6,687 nt of DNA from CAYJOG01 sp964371695 [NCBI: uncultured bacterium] (GTDB lineage: Bacteria > CAYJOG01): positions 1 through 6,687 of the forward strand of contig CAYJOG010000167.1 of assembly GCA_964371695.1 (NCBI GenBank), in the 5' to 3' direction. The notes under the pieces are model-generated. The model was not told where the DNA came from and searched no databases. It saw only the letters and a program-made list of their open reading frames with translations. The translations under genes and the position numbers were made by a program. This document shows, one piece after another, positions 1-6,566 of this stretch (position 1 is the first letter of the stretch; each line of letters opens with the position of its first letter).

Positions 1-737
1 GCCTGAAGCCCCGGCACGTCGCCCCGGTTCAGGGGTTCCTCCAACCAGGTGATGTTGTAGTCCTCCATCTTCTGGGCAAAACGCGTGGCCAGGTCCAGGT
101 TCCAGTGGGGGTTGGGCGACACGATGGAAACGGGCCAGCCCTGGTTGGCGTCCACCATCAGGGGGTAATCGTCTCCCGCCGCCTTTCGGGCCGACTCCAC
201 CTGGGCGCACATGGCGTCCAGATTGGTGTCCTTCACCCGCAGTTTCAGCGCTTTGAACCCCTGGGCCCGGCGCTCGCCGATGATGCGGGCGTTTTCCACC
301 GGCTCGTGGGGGGTGCCGGTGCTGCAATAAGCGGTCACCTTGCCGCCCTCGCCGCCCAGCAGCATCCACACCGGTTTGCCCATGGCCTTGCCCGCGATGT
401 CCCAAAAGGCCGCGTCCATCCAGCCGTTGCGCAGGCCGATATAACTCATCTCCTGAATCCGCTGGTTCACCATGCCCATGTCCAGCGGGTTCAGGCCAAT
501 CAGATAGGGGGCCACCATCTTGGCCATGCTGGCGCGTTCTGCGCCAATGGAGTTCATGGCGGACACGCCCTCCAGGCCGCTGTCGGTTTTCAGCCGCACC
601 AGATAAAAACTCATGTGGGTCTGGGGATAACCGGGAATCCACGAGGGATAAAACCGGGCGGGCACGGCAAAAAAACCGGCTTCATTCTGCTGAAGCGGCA
701 TTTTCACCAGCCAGAACTCAAGGGAGGTGATTTTCAT
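1..737 (-). CDS. Enolase-superfamily enzyme (mandelate racemase/muconate lactonizing type), 5' part only
   Basis: The gene reads leftward from an ATG at 737-735 and stays open to the window edge, giving 245 residues of a family usually about 360-400 long. The N-terminal capping domain spans roughly residues 1-130 (begins MKITSLEFWLVKMPL). The start of the TIM barrel follows. Visible barrel motifs are FKALKLRV (K165-x-R167, the position of the KxK catalytic pair, here K-x-R), VDANQGW (D196, first metal ligand, with N198) and WLEEPL (E233, second metal ligand). The third metal ligand and the His/Asp or Lys on the far side of the barrel lie outside the window. Family members abstract a proton alpha to a carboxylate with Mg2+ and act as racemases, cycloisomerases or sugar-acid dehydratases. 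The substrate cannot be told from this fragment. No convincing Shine-Dalgarno sequence precedes the ATG, and a MITE-like repeat begins 10 bases upstream. Confidence 0.9.
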   Translation of the reverse strand, partial: MKITSLEFWLVKMPLQQNEAGFFAVPARFYPSWIPGYPQTHMSFYLVRLKTDSGLEGVSAMNSIGAERASMAKMVAPYLIGLNPLDMGMVNQRIQEMSYIGLRNGWMDAAFWDIAGKAMGKPVWMLLGGEGGKVTAYCSTGTPHEPVENARIIGERRAQGFKALKLRVKDTNLDAMCAQVESARKAAGDDYPLMVDANQGWPVSIVSPNPHWNLDLATRFAQKMEDYNITWLEEPLNRGDVPGLQ

Positions 738-746
738 ACGAACAGC

Positions 747-903
747 TTAACAGGGTGTTGAGAAAGTCCCTCCTGGCCTTTCTCAACCCATTTTGCTCAA
801 GCAAAGCTCTCGCAAAATGGCGCTTTTGCAGGGGTTTTTGGAACCCCTGCAAGCGGAAAAATCCATCCATGGATTTTCAGGGTGTTTATCAACACCCTGT
901 TAA
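747..903. mobile_element. MITE-like non-coding element with terminal inverted repeats and five hairpins
   Basis: The two ends, each read inward, begin TTAACAGGGTGTTGA (747-761 and the complement of 889-903). The match extends to 18 of 19 bases (747-765 against 885-903). The ends carry TTAA, so a TA or TTAA target duplication is possible but cannot be separated from the repeat itself. The interior is a run of perfect stems placed almost end to end: 757-766 with 778-787 (10 bp), 788-796 with 812-820 (9 bp), 828-836 with 842-850 (9 bp, extended by further pairs to 821-855 across a 2-nt bulge), 858-866 with 869-877 (9 bp) and 878-886 with 891-899 (9 bp). There is no credible reading frame; the open frame across it (755-991) is composed of the repeat. 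Size, terminal repeats and lack of a transposase fit a non-autonomous element mobilised in trans. It forms most of the 250-bp gap between the divergent enolase-superfamily and YbbR genes. Confidence 0.72.
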
Positions 904-975
904 TCAACCCTCAACGCTGCTGTCCAGACATGGATGTCACTTTATTTATGTCGCTGTGTATATAAACAGGTTCAA

Positions 976-980
976 AGAGG
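976..980 (+). promoter_or_regulatory. Ribosome binding site that fixes the YbbR gene start
   Basis: AGAGG (within CAAAGAGGTGG) lies 7 bases before the ATG at 988. It favours this start over the in-frame ATG at 934, which would add 18 residues ahead of the membrane anchor and has no comparable site. Confidence 0.7.
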
Positions 981-987
981 TGGTGAC

Positions 988-2151
988 ATGAAGTGGATCA
1001 CCTACAACTTTCCGCTGAAGCTGGTGAGCGTGTTGCTGGCGCTGGGGTTCTGGATGTACGTGGCGGTGGAGGTGGACAGCGACGTGAACCGCACGCTGAG
1101 CCGCACCGTGGCGGTGCGGGGTCTGGCGGCGGGCCTGACGGTGTCGGGCGAGGCCAACCCCCAGGTGGAGGTGAGTTTTAACACCAAGGGCCGCGTGGCC
1201 CGGCGGCTGAAGGCCGAAGACGTGGTGGTGTGGGCCGACGCCCGCCTGCTGCGTCACCCCGGCGAATGGGCGCGGCTGCCGGTGATGGCCCAGGCCCCTT
1301 TTTCGCGCATCGTGCGGGTGGCCCCCGACACGGTGCTGGTGAAGGTGGACAGGCTGGCGCGGCGCGAACTGGCCGTGCAACTGGTTTTCAAGGGCCGCCT
1401 GAGCCGGGTTTATGAACTGGGCGGCGCGGCGCTGAGTCCCTCGCAGGTCACCGTCACCGGCCCCGCCACGCTGGTGAACAGAATCCAGTCCGTCCGTCTG
1501 ACGGCGGATAAATCCCGGCTGGAACAAACCCCCCACATGCCCCTCAGCCCCAGGCTGGTGGGCCTCTCGCCCCAGCAGGCGGGCCGTGTGGTGCTCGTGC
1601 CGGCCACCGTGTGGCTCAGCTCGCAACTCATTCCCCGTCAGGCCCTGCGCGAGGCCCCGGTGTCGGTCATCACCCAGGGCCAGCCCCCGGCGGGCTGGCG
1701 GCTGGCGGGGCTGAAAAGCACCCCCCAGATGGTGCGGCTCTCTGGCCCGGCGCTGTCTCTGAAGGGGTTGAGCTTTGTCAATACGCGGCCCGTGGACCTT
1801 GGGGGCAGGCGGGAGGATTTCACCATGGCCGCCGCCCTGGACCTGCCCCCCGGCGTGAGTGTGCTGCCGGGGCCGGTGGTGAGCGTGTCGGTGAGTCTGG
1901 AGCCGCTTTATCCCAGCCGCGAGCTGGAGGTGCCCGTGCCCCACACCTTTGGCCCCACGCGCCCCGCCACCGTGCGGGTGCGGGCCTGGGGCCCCGCCGA
2001 GGCCCTGGAGCGGTTGGGCGTGGCGGATTTTGAGATTAAGCTGTCGCCGTCTGAAAGCGGCCAGGCCGCCGTGGCCGTGAGCGCTGCGGGCGGCGCGCCG
2101 GTGGTCCACGCCGTGGTCAAACCCGGCCATGTGAAATTGTTGGAAAATTAA
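988..2151 (+). CDS. YbbR-domain (CdaR-like) membrane-anchored protein
   Basis: A protein of 387 residues. Residues about 7-26 form one N-terminal membrane segment (NFPLKLVSVLLALGFWMYV) with the usual YbbR look of LKL, a leucine run, then W-x-Y-V. The rest should lie outside the cytoplasmic membrane. After the anchor come about four YbbR repeats of roughly 80 residues (near 36-122, 127-213, 221-305 and 311-385). The clearest signatures are PSQVTVTGPATLVNRIQSV (151-169) and TPQMVRLSGPALSLKGLSFV (245-264). In Firmicutes, YbbR/CdaR binds and modulates the diadenylate cyclase CdaA and is encoded with cdaA and glmM. No cdaA is adjacent here: upstream is a MITE-like repeat and a divergent gene, so a c-di-AMP role is only inferred. 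The stop is 16 bases before the hpt start, which suggests co-transcription. I found no convincing promoter in 904-987. A 407-codon antisense frame over this gene is a high-GC shadow. Confidence 0.88.
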   Translation: MKWITYNFPLKLVSVLLALGFWMYVAVEVDSDVNRTLSRTVAVRGLAAGLTVSGEANPQVEVSFNTKGRVARRLKAEDVVVWADARLLRHPGEWARLPVMAQAPFSRIVRVAPDTVLVKVDRLARRELAVQLVFKGRLSRVYELGGAALSPSQVTVTGPATLVNRIQSVRLTADKSRLEQTPHMPLSPRLVGLSPQQAGRVVLVPATVWLSSQLIPRQALREAPVSVITQGQPPAGWRLAGLKSTPQMVRLSGPALSLKGLSFVNTRPVDLGGRREDFTMAAALDLPPGVSVLPGPVVSVSVSLEPLYPSRELEVPVPHTFGPTRPATVRVRAWGPAEALERLGVADFEIKLSPSESGQAAVAVSAAGGAPVVHAVVKPGHVKLLEN

Positions 2152-2167
2152 TCCCACGGAGCCTCCC

Positions 2168-2746
<579 letters not shown>

Positions 2747-2778
2747 TACCAAGATTTCCAGTCCATTTTTTGGAGTAG

Positions 2779-2798
2779 GCGCGGTGTCCCCACCGCGC
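2779..2798. repeat. GC-rich hairpin with TCCC loop between convergent genes
   Basis: GCGCGGTG (2779-2786), loop TCCC (2787-2790), CACCGCGC (2791-2798): a perfect 8-bp stem. No T-run follows on either strand, so it is not a standard intrinsic terminator, though it could still help stop convergent transcription from hpt and the wbpD-like gene. Its architecture matches the two hairpins at 6573-6591 and 6627-6646, which suggests a dispersed REP-like family. The rest of the gap between the two genes holds nothing I can identify. Confidence 0.6.
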
Positions 2799-2830
2799 AC
2801 AACCCACAAGAAAATCAAGGGTTTTTGCCT

Positions 2831-3400
2831 TCAGCTCTCCAGCCTCACCCGGCCATCCTGCAGCACATAGTGGTCGTCGCCTTCGTGGGCGTGGCCGCTG
2901 GCGTCGAAGTGCAGGCGTTCGCCGGTGCGGCTCATCCAGCCAATCTGCCGGGCCGGGTTGCCCACCATCAGGGCAAAGTCGGGCACGTCGCGGTTCACCA
3001 CCGCGCCCGCGCCAATAAAACAGAACGCCCCCAGTGAAACGCCGCACACGATGGTGCAGTTGGCCCCCAGCGTGGCCCCGCGCCCCACCACCGTGGGGCG
3101 ATATTCGTTTTTGCGCACCACGGCGCTGCGGGGGTTGTACACATTGGTGAACACGCAGCTGGGGCCGAGAAAGGCGTCGTCTTCCACCACCACGGCGTCG
3201 TACACGCTCACGTTGTTCTGAATCTTCACGCCGTTGCCGATGCGCACCGCGCCGCCCACCACCACGTTCTGGCCCAGGCTGCACCGCTCGCCGATCACCG
3301 CACCCGGCAACACGTGGCAGAAGTGCCATATCTTGGTGCCCTTGCCAATCACGGCCCCTTCATCCACATAACTGGACTCATGCACGAAATAGTCACTCAT
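2831..3400 (-). CDS. wbpD: WbpD-type UDP-amino-sugar N-acetyltransferase (left-handed beta-helix)
   Basis: A protein of 189 residues. Nearly all of residues 1-150 are hexapeptide repeats (such as GAVIGK, VRIGNG, GAGAVV) that fold as a left-handed beta-helix trimer. WbpD/WlbB family blocks are clear: [22 protein letters not shown] (24-45), QNNVSVYD (61-68), [14 protein letters not shown] (79-92), [13 protein letters not shown] (108-120) and [11 protein letters not shown] (147-157). WbpD uses acetyl-CoA to acetylate the 3-amino group of UDP-2-acetamido-3-amino-2,3-dideoxyglucuronate, giving the UDP-GlcNAc(3NAc)A used in O-antigen or capsule. The C-terminal tail (158-189) has no cysteines, so no zinc-ribbon-like end. 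The frame is open upstream to 3520, but the extra residues are unlike the family and overlap the PIN gene. The ATG at 3400 has SD AAGGTGG 6 bases before it. It should be the last gene of the leftward operon. The exact sugar is inferred from family resemblance. Confidence 0.88.
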   Translation of the reverse strand: MSDYFVHESSYVDEGAVIGKGTKIWHFCHVLPGAVIGERCSLGQNVVVGGAVRIGNGVKIQNNVSVYDAVVVEDDAFLGPSCVFTNVYNPRSAVVRKNEYRPTVVGRGATLGANCTIVCGVSLGAFCFIGAGAVVNRDVPDFALMVGNPARQIGWMSRTGERLHFDASGHAHEGDDHYVLQDGRVRLES

Positions 3401-3406
3401 CTGAGT

Positions 3407-3413
3407 CCACCTT
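3407..3413 (-). promoter_or_regulatory. Ribosome binding site of wbpD, abutting the PIN gene stop codon
   Basis: On the - strand, AAGGTGG lies 6 bases before the wbpD ATG and directly follows the TAA (3416-3414) of the PIN gene. Ribosomes ending the PIN gene stop at this site, so translation of wbpD could be coupled to it. Confidence 0.7.
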
Positions 3414-4118
3414 TTAGGGGAGGCCCTTAATTTCATAGTGAAGACGGTCAAAATCATTGCGCCTGAAGATTCCGAAAGCCGCGAGTTCCTTGTCCAGGCA
3501 GTCATGATCAAAGTCCCCATCTTTTGTCAAAAAATACAATTTTTGGGCGGGATTTGCCCATTCTAAATTTGTCTTTCCAAAAGCGATAAGATATTCAAAG
3601 ATAATGCAGTCTTTCATGCCCTTGTCAGGACTGTCTGGCGGATCTCCGCGCCGATATCTGACCATGCCAGCATGGTTTATTTCGAGACTTTCTTGGATTC
3701 TGCGGATGCCACGCACTTGGTTTGTTTTGAGTTTGTCGATGAGTGTTGAACGGTTATACTCCAAAATGGACAAATTGTTTTCGGCTAATTTTGTGAGTTC
3801 CTGTATTTGATCTCCGATGGCTGCAAAACTGGGATATTCCGCGCCTTCTCTGAGGTTTACAGAGATTCGCTTAAGCTCTTTTGAAGCACCGTCTTTTGAG
3901 CACAGAGAGACTAGATTTGAACGCAATTTTGGAATATATTTTTTTGATGTCCCTTCAAATTCTGAAAGAACGAAGTCGAAGAGAATTATCTCGACAAGGC
4001 CTTGCTCTGCCAATGCAAGCAAATCTCCAGCCGCCGACTGGCCGCCAGTTCGTCGGTCATCCCTTCCAAGCCAAAGATCCACTAAAAAGTTGGTGTCGAT
4101 AATCAATAAGGGAGTCAT
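3414..4118 (-). CDS. PIN-domain nuclease, DUF4935-like
   Basis: A protein of 234 residues with the PIN acidic set spread over its length: [11 protein letters not shown] (D8, N10), VLSEFEGT (E53), [11 protein letters not shown] (D170) and FLTKDGDF (D200, D202). PIN domains are Mg2+/Mn2+-dependent ribonucleases, known as VapC-type toxins and in RNA processing. This one is longer than a VapC (about 130 aa). It has a helical insertion near residues 60-150 that separates the first two acidic motifs from the last two, as in DUF4935-type PIN-like proteins. The charged stretch [14 protein letters not shown] (154-167) precedes the third motif. The ATG at 4118 lies 10 bases after the stop of the 141-aa gene. 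No strong SD is visible, so translational coupling is likely. Its stop abuts the wbpD ribosome binding site. The fold assignment is fairly sure; the target and the toxin role are inference. Confidence 0.8.
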   Translation of the reverse strand: MTPLLIIDTNFLVDLWLGRDDRRTGGQSAAGDLLALAEQGLVEIILFDFVLSEFEGTSKKYIPKLRSNLVSLCSKDGASKELKRISVNLREGAEYPSFAAIGDQIQELTKLAENNLSILEYNRSTLIDKLKTNQVRGIRRIQESLEINHAGMVRYRRGDPPDSPDKGMKDCIIFEYLIAFGKTNLEWANPAQKLYFLTKDGDFDHDCLDKELAAFGIFRRNDFDRLHYEIKGLP

Positions 4119-4128
4119 GTAAACAAGT

Positions 4129-4554
4129 TCATCTCTCTTGCTGATTCCGCATCTTGTGTGCTTCCAGTCTCAATAAGTTTCGTGCGACGGCTGGCGCATC
4201 ATCGGGGCCAGTTTCAGATCTTGCGAAATCATACCAAATCAGGCGTCCCTTTATGGAATTTCCGACCTGGGCAAGACAAAGACCGTAATATAAATTCGGC
4301 TCTGTAACGTCAGGCACAACACGTTTAACGTCAGATGTAACTGGCTTTATAAGAGACGCTTCCAGGGCCTCTGCCAGGTCATTTGTTAAAATTTCCCGGG
4401 ACGCATTTAGTTTTTCAGGAAGCGTCTGTAATTCATCATGGCCAATATATGCTCGGGCGTGGTGCTGTCCATTTACCTCCAGCTCCAGAAACAATTCTTG
4501 ATCGTTGGATTTGTCAAGAATCTGCCAATCTATGGTCCCGCTCAGCGTCTCCAC
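4129..4554 (-). CDS. Unrecognised acidic 141-aa protein, probable partner of the PIN protein
   Basis: I do not recognise the family. The start is a GTG at 4554-4552; an in-frame TAG 15 bases upstream, inside the promoter -10 box, rules out a longer form. There is no SD, and the predicted transcription start is only about 3 bases upstream, so the message may be leaderless. The protein is acidic (23 Asp/Glu against 15 Lys/Arg by my count), with no signal peptide or membrane segment. The middle (about 50-70) looks helical. A more hydrophobic, aromatic part follows (LYYGLCLAQVG 88-98, GRLIWYDFAR 103-112). The end is a basic helix (ARNLLRLEAHKMRNQQER). There is no obvious ribbon-helix-helix, AbrB or helix-turn-helix antitoxin domain. 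It shares the low-GC composition of the PIN gene and lies 10 bases before it. An antitoxin or cofactor role rests on position and charge only. Confidence 0.7.
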   Translation of the reverse strand: METLSGTIDWQILDKSNDQELFLELEVNGQHHARAYIGHDELQTLPEKLNASREILTNDLAEALEASLIKPVTSDVKRVVPDVTEPNLYYGLCLAQVGNSIKGRLIWYDFARSETGPDDAPAVARNLLRLEAHKMRNQQER

Positions 4555-4563
4555 GATAAACGT

Positions 4564-4592
4564 ATTCTAGTGCCAATGACGAAAGCAATCAA
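4564..4592 (-). promoter_or_regulatory. Sigma-70-type promoter of the AT-rich cassette
   Basis: On the - strand, -35 TTGATT (4592-4587), a 17-base spacer and -10 TAGAAT (4569-4564, five of six consensus bases). Initiation would fall near 4557, about 3 bases before the GTG of the 141-aa gene. The cassette could thus be transcribed apart from the surrounding operon, and the downstream wbpD-like gene could be read from it as well. Confidence 0.55.
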
Positions 4593-4627
4593 GGCTTTGG
4601 AGGAAATAAAAATGTCTGGAAAGACCC

Positions 4628-5656
4628 TCACCCCAGGTCCACCGGCTGGCCGTTCTGTTTCAGGCTGAGGCTGAGGGCCTCCAGAATCCGCACCACGTTC
4701 AGGCCGTCCACGCCGTCTGACAAGGGCGCGGCGCGGTCGTGCAGGCGGTCTACAAAATGTTGCAGCTCAATCAGCAGCGGCTCGCCGCCGGGGGTTTTGG
4801 GAATCACGATGTCGCCGGAGCGGATGCTCATGCCTTCCATCACGCCGGTGGCGCCGGGCATCTCGCGGATGTCCACGCCCTTGTGATAGAGCCGCACCTT
4901 TTCGCCGCCGGACATGTCGTCGAAATGCACCATGGCCTTGGGCCCCACGATGGTCATGCGGCGCTCTTTGTGAGGGTCCAGCCAGCTCACCTGAATATGG
5001 GCCATGCGCCCGCTGGGAAAAGTGAGCGACGAAAACACCACGTCTTCAATGCCCGGTTGCAGATAGGCGTGGCCCGTGGCGCTCACGCGGCAAGGGGTTT
5101 CGCCAAACAGCCACAGCACCACGCTGATGTCGTGGGGGGCTAGGCTCCACAGGGCGTTTTCTTCGGTGCGGATCACCCCCAGGTTCACCCGCTGGTTATA
5201 CATATAGAGCACGTCGCCCAGGGTTCCCTCATCAATGATTTTTTTGATGAAGGCAAGCGCGGGGTGATATTTCAGCAGGTGGCCCACCATCAGCACACGG
5301 CCCCCGGCCCGTGCGGCCTGCACCATTTTTTCCGCCCCTGCCGTTGTGAGCGCCATGGGTTTTTCCACGTACACGTCCTTGCCCGCCGCCAGGGCTGACA
5401 GGCCCAGGGCCTCGTGGGTGGGGCTGGGGGTGGCGATGAGCACGGCGTCGAGCGTGTTGTCGGCCAGGGCCTCGGCGAGGTCGCCGGTGAAACGGGCGTC
5501 CTTGAACCGCCCCCGCTGGGCGCTCTGGCGTTTTTCGTCGCGGTCTACCACCCAGGCGACAGTGGCGTTTTTGAGCTTGGCGGCGGCGGCGGCGATGTTG
5601 CCGCCCCAGCCCCCTACGCCCACCAGGGCAAGACGTTTGTTGGCGAGTTCAGACAT
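4628..5656 (-). CDS. Gfo/Idh/MocA-family NAD-dependent sugar oxidoreductase
   Basis: A protein of 342 residues, typical for the family. An N-terminal Rossmann fold carries LALVGVGGWGGN (9-20, dinucleotide loop G13-x-G15-x-x-G18), an acidic residue after the second strand (VVDRD, D38, favouring NAD over NADP), IATPSPTH (74-81) and the family signature VEKPMAL (97-103, E98-K99-P100). The C-terminal alpha/beta domain includes LWSLAPHDISVVLWLFG (169-185), in which H175 and D176 are the likely active-site pair. It probably oxidises a nucleotide sugar at C3. Lying in one operon with a WbpD-type acetyltransferase, it may supply the 3-keto sugar for amination, the WbpB step. It is not a close match to Pseudomonas WbpB as I know it, so that symbol is withheld. 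No SD precedes the ATG; a TACAAT box at 5669-5664 (- strand) would give a leaderless message, though no -35 is visible. Confidence 0.85.
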   Translation of the reverse strand: MSELANKRLALVGVGGWGGNIAAAAAKLKNATVAWVVDRDEKRQSAQRGRFKDARFTGDLAEALADNTLDAVLIATPSPTHEALGLSALAAGKDVYVEKPMALTTAGAEKMVQAARAGGRVLMVGHLLKYHPALAFIKKIIDEGTLGDVLYMYNQRVNLGVIRTEENALWSLAPHDISVVLWLFGETPCRVSATGHAYLQPGIEDVVFSSLTFPSGRMAHIQVSWLDPHKERRMTIVGPKAMVHFDDMSGGEKVRLYHKGVDIREMPGATGVMEGMSIRSGDIVIPKTPGGEPLLIELQHFVDRLHDRAAPLSDGVDGLNVVRILEALSLSLKQNGQPVDLG

Positions 5657-5694
5657 GGCGGGGATTGTAACGGCTGTGGCCGCCGGGGCGCGGG

Positions 5695-5723
5695 TTGAAT
5701 AAATCCACGGAGGGATTTATGAG
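5695..5723 (+). promoter_or_regulatory. Candidate promoter with an inverted repeat in its spacer
   Basis: TTGAAT (5695-5700), 17 bases, TATGAG (5718-5723): four of six matches in each box, so a weak promoter candidate for the methyltransferase gene. ATAAATCC (5699-5706) and GGATTTAT (5713-5720) form a perfect 8-bp inverted repeat with a 6-base spacer lying across this site, a plausible operator. It sits in the 90-base gap between divergent genes and might serve either. Confidence 0.3.
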
Positions 5724-5746
5724 ATAAGTTCTAGGATTGCCCTGGC

Positions 5747-6538
5747 ATGAAATCGCGTTTTTCACTGGTGCGGCCGGATTATCTGTTTGGGGATCACAAT
5801 CTGGCCGCCCGCCGTCTGGCCAAGCTGCACGAGGTGTTCGCCGCCAGTTCGCGTCAGTTTCTGTTGCAGTGTGGCCCCCGGTGTGGCGCGCTTGGGGTGG
5901 ACCTGGGCTGCGGCGTGGGACACACCACCGAGCTTTTGCGCCGCACGCTGCAACCTGCAGAAACCCTTGGGCTGGACACAAGCGCACCTTTTCTGGAGCG
6001 GGCGCTTTCCAAATATCGCCGCTGCCAGTTTGCCCTGGCCGACGCCGCCCTGCCGCTGCCCGTGGTCGGCGCGGACGTGTTGTATGCCCGTTATCTGCTG
6101 GCGCACCTGCCCGGCCCGGCGGCGGTGCTGGGGCGGTGGCTGCGGAGCCTCCAACCCGGCGGCCTGCTGCTGCTGGAGGAAAACTTCGCCATTCACACAC
6201 AAAACCCCACTTTTGCCCTTTATATGAACACCATCGGCCAGGTCATGTCCCGCCGGGGGCAGTCGTTGTATCTGGGGGGTTTTCTGGAGGGACTGACGCC
6301 GGAAGGGGCCGCGCCGCCCGCTTGTCGGCGCACGTCCGTGGCGGTGGATGCCCCCGTGTCGGCGGAACTTTTCGCCATGAATTTCGCCGCATGGAAAGAC
6401 AGCGCCCGCGACGTGGCCACGGGTGAAACACTGGCGCGGCTGGAACAGGAACTGTCGGATTTGTCGCAAAGCCCGGATGCCCCCAGCCTGACGTTCGAAC
6501 TCTCGCAGGTGGTTTTTGTCAGATTGGGTGGGGCGTGA
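5747..6538 (+). CDS. Class I SAM-dependent methyltransferase
   Basis: A protein of 263 residues. Residues 1-45 form a helical lead-in. The Rossmann-like SAM domain then shows motif I VDLGCGVGH (51-59), the acidic residue ending strand 2 (LGLDTS, D77, binding the ribose hydroxyls), FALADAALPLP (95-105, D99 near the adenine), strand 4 ADVLYARYLLAHL (109-121) and the post-motif LQPGGLLLLEEN (135-146). The C-terminal part (about 150-263) is a variable substrate-binding region with FALYMNTIGQVM (156-167) and a final strand LSQVVFVRLGG. It resembles Methyltransf_11/25-type small-molecule methyltransferases. The substrate is unknown and no neighbour points to one. The ATG at 5747 has only a weak AGGA (5733-5736) 10 bases upstream. 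It is transcribed away from the sugar operon and ends in an intrinsic terminator, so it is probably monocistronic. Confidence 0.85.
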   Translation: MKSRFSLVRPDYLFGDHNLAARRLAKLHEVFAASSRQFLLQCGPRCGALGVDLGCGVGHTTELLRRTLQPAETLGLDTSAPFLERALSKYRRCQFALADAALPLPVVGADVLYARYLLAHLPGPAAVLGRWLRSLQPGGLLLLEENFAIHTQNPTFALYMNTIGQVMSRRGQSLYLGGFLEGLTPEGAAPPACRRTSVAVDAPVSAELFAMNFAAWKDSARDVATGETLARLEQELSDLSQSPDAPSLTFELSQVVFVRLGGA

Positions 6539-6557
6539 CCCGCCCCGTGTTTTTTTT
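6530..6557 (+). terminator. Intrinsic terminator overlapping the methyltransferase stop codon
   Basis: GGGGCG (6530-6535), loop TGACC (6536-6540), CGCCCC (6541-6546), then GTG and eight T (6550-6557). The stem starts inside the last codons and the TGA stop is the first three bases of the loop. Confidence 0.8.
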
Positions 6558-6566
6558 GCCGGTTGG

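Larger units (their letters stand above)
3412..4627. other. AT-rich inserted cassette within a sugar-biosynthesis operon
   Basis: Base composition falls sharply between the oxidoreductase stop (4628) and the wbpD start: 37% GC by hand over 3541-3600, against 65% over 2341-2400. The block carries two genes on the same strand as the operon and a promoter match of its own. Codon choice changes too, with many A/T-ending codons. The 7-mer GGTGGAC (- strand) occurs at both edges (3405-3411 and 4637-4643). No transposase, integrase or tRNA is visible, so the route of entry is unknown. Confidence 0.7.

Noticed and set aside
959-966. TATATAAA as the -10 box of the YbbR gene
   Set aside because: No -35 match at a suitable distance, and the transcript would begin inside the ribosome binding site.
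755-991. 78-codon frame across the repeat element, ending at the YbbR start
   Set aside because: Its first half is composed of the hairpin repeat, it has no ribosome binding site and no protein-like pattern.
2779-2798. Intrinsic terminator for hpt
   Set aside because: The hairpin is strong but no T-run follows on either strand, so it is listed as a repeat.
3401-3520. N-terminal extension of the wbpD protein up to 3520
   Set aside because: The extra 40 residues do not resemble the family, overlap the PIN gene in another frame, and the ATG at 3400 has a good ribosome binding site.
5762-6469. 235-codon frame antisense to the methyltransferase gene
   Set aside because: Gln/Gly/His-rich shadow; the + strand frame has all expected SAM-binding motifs.
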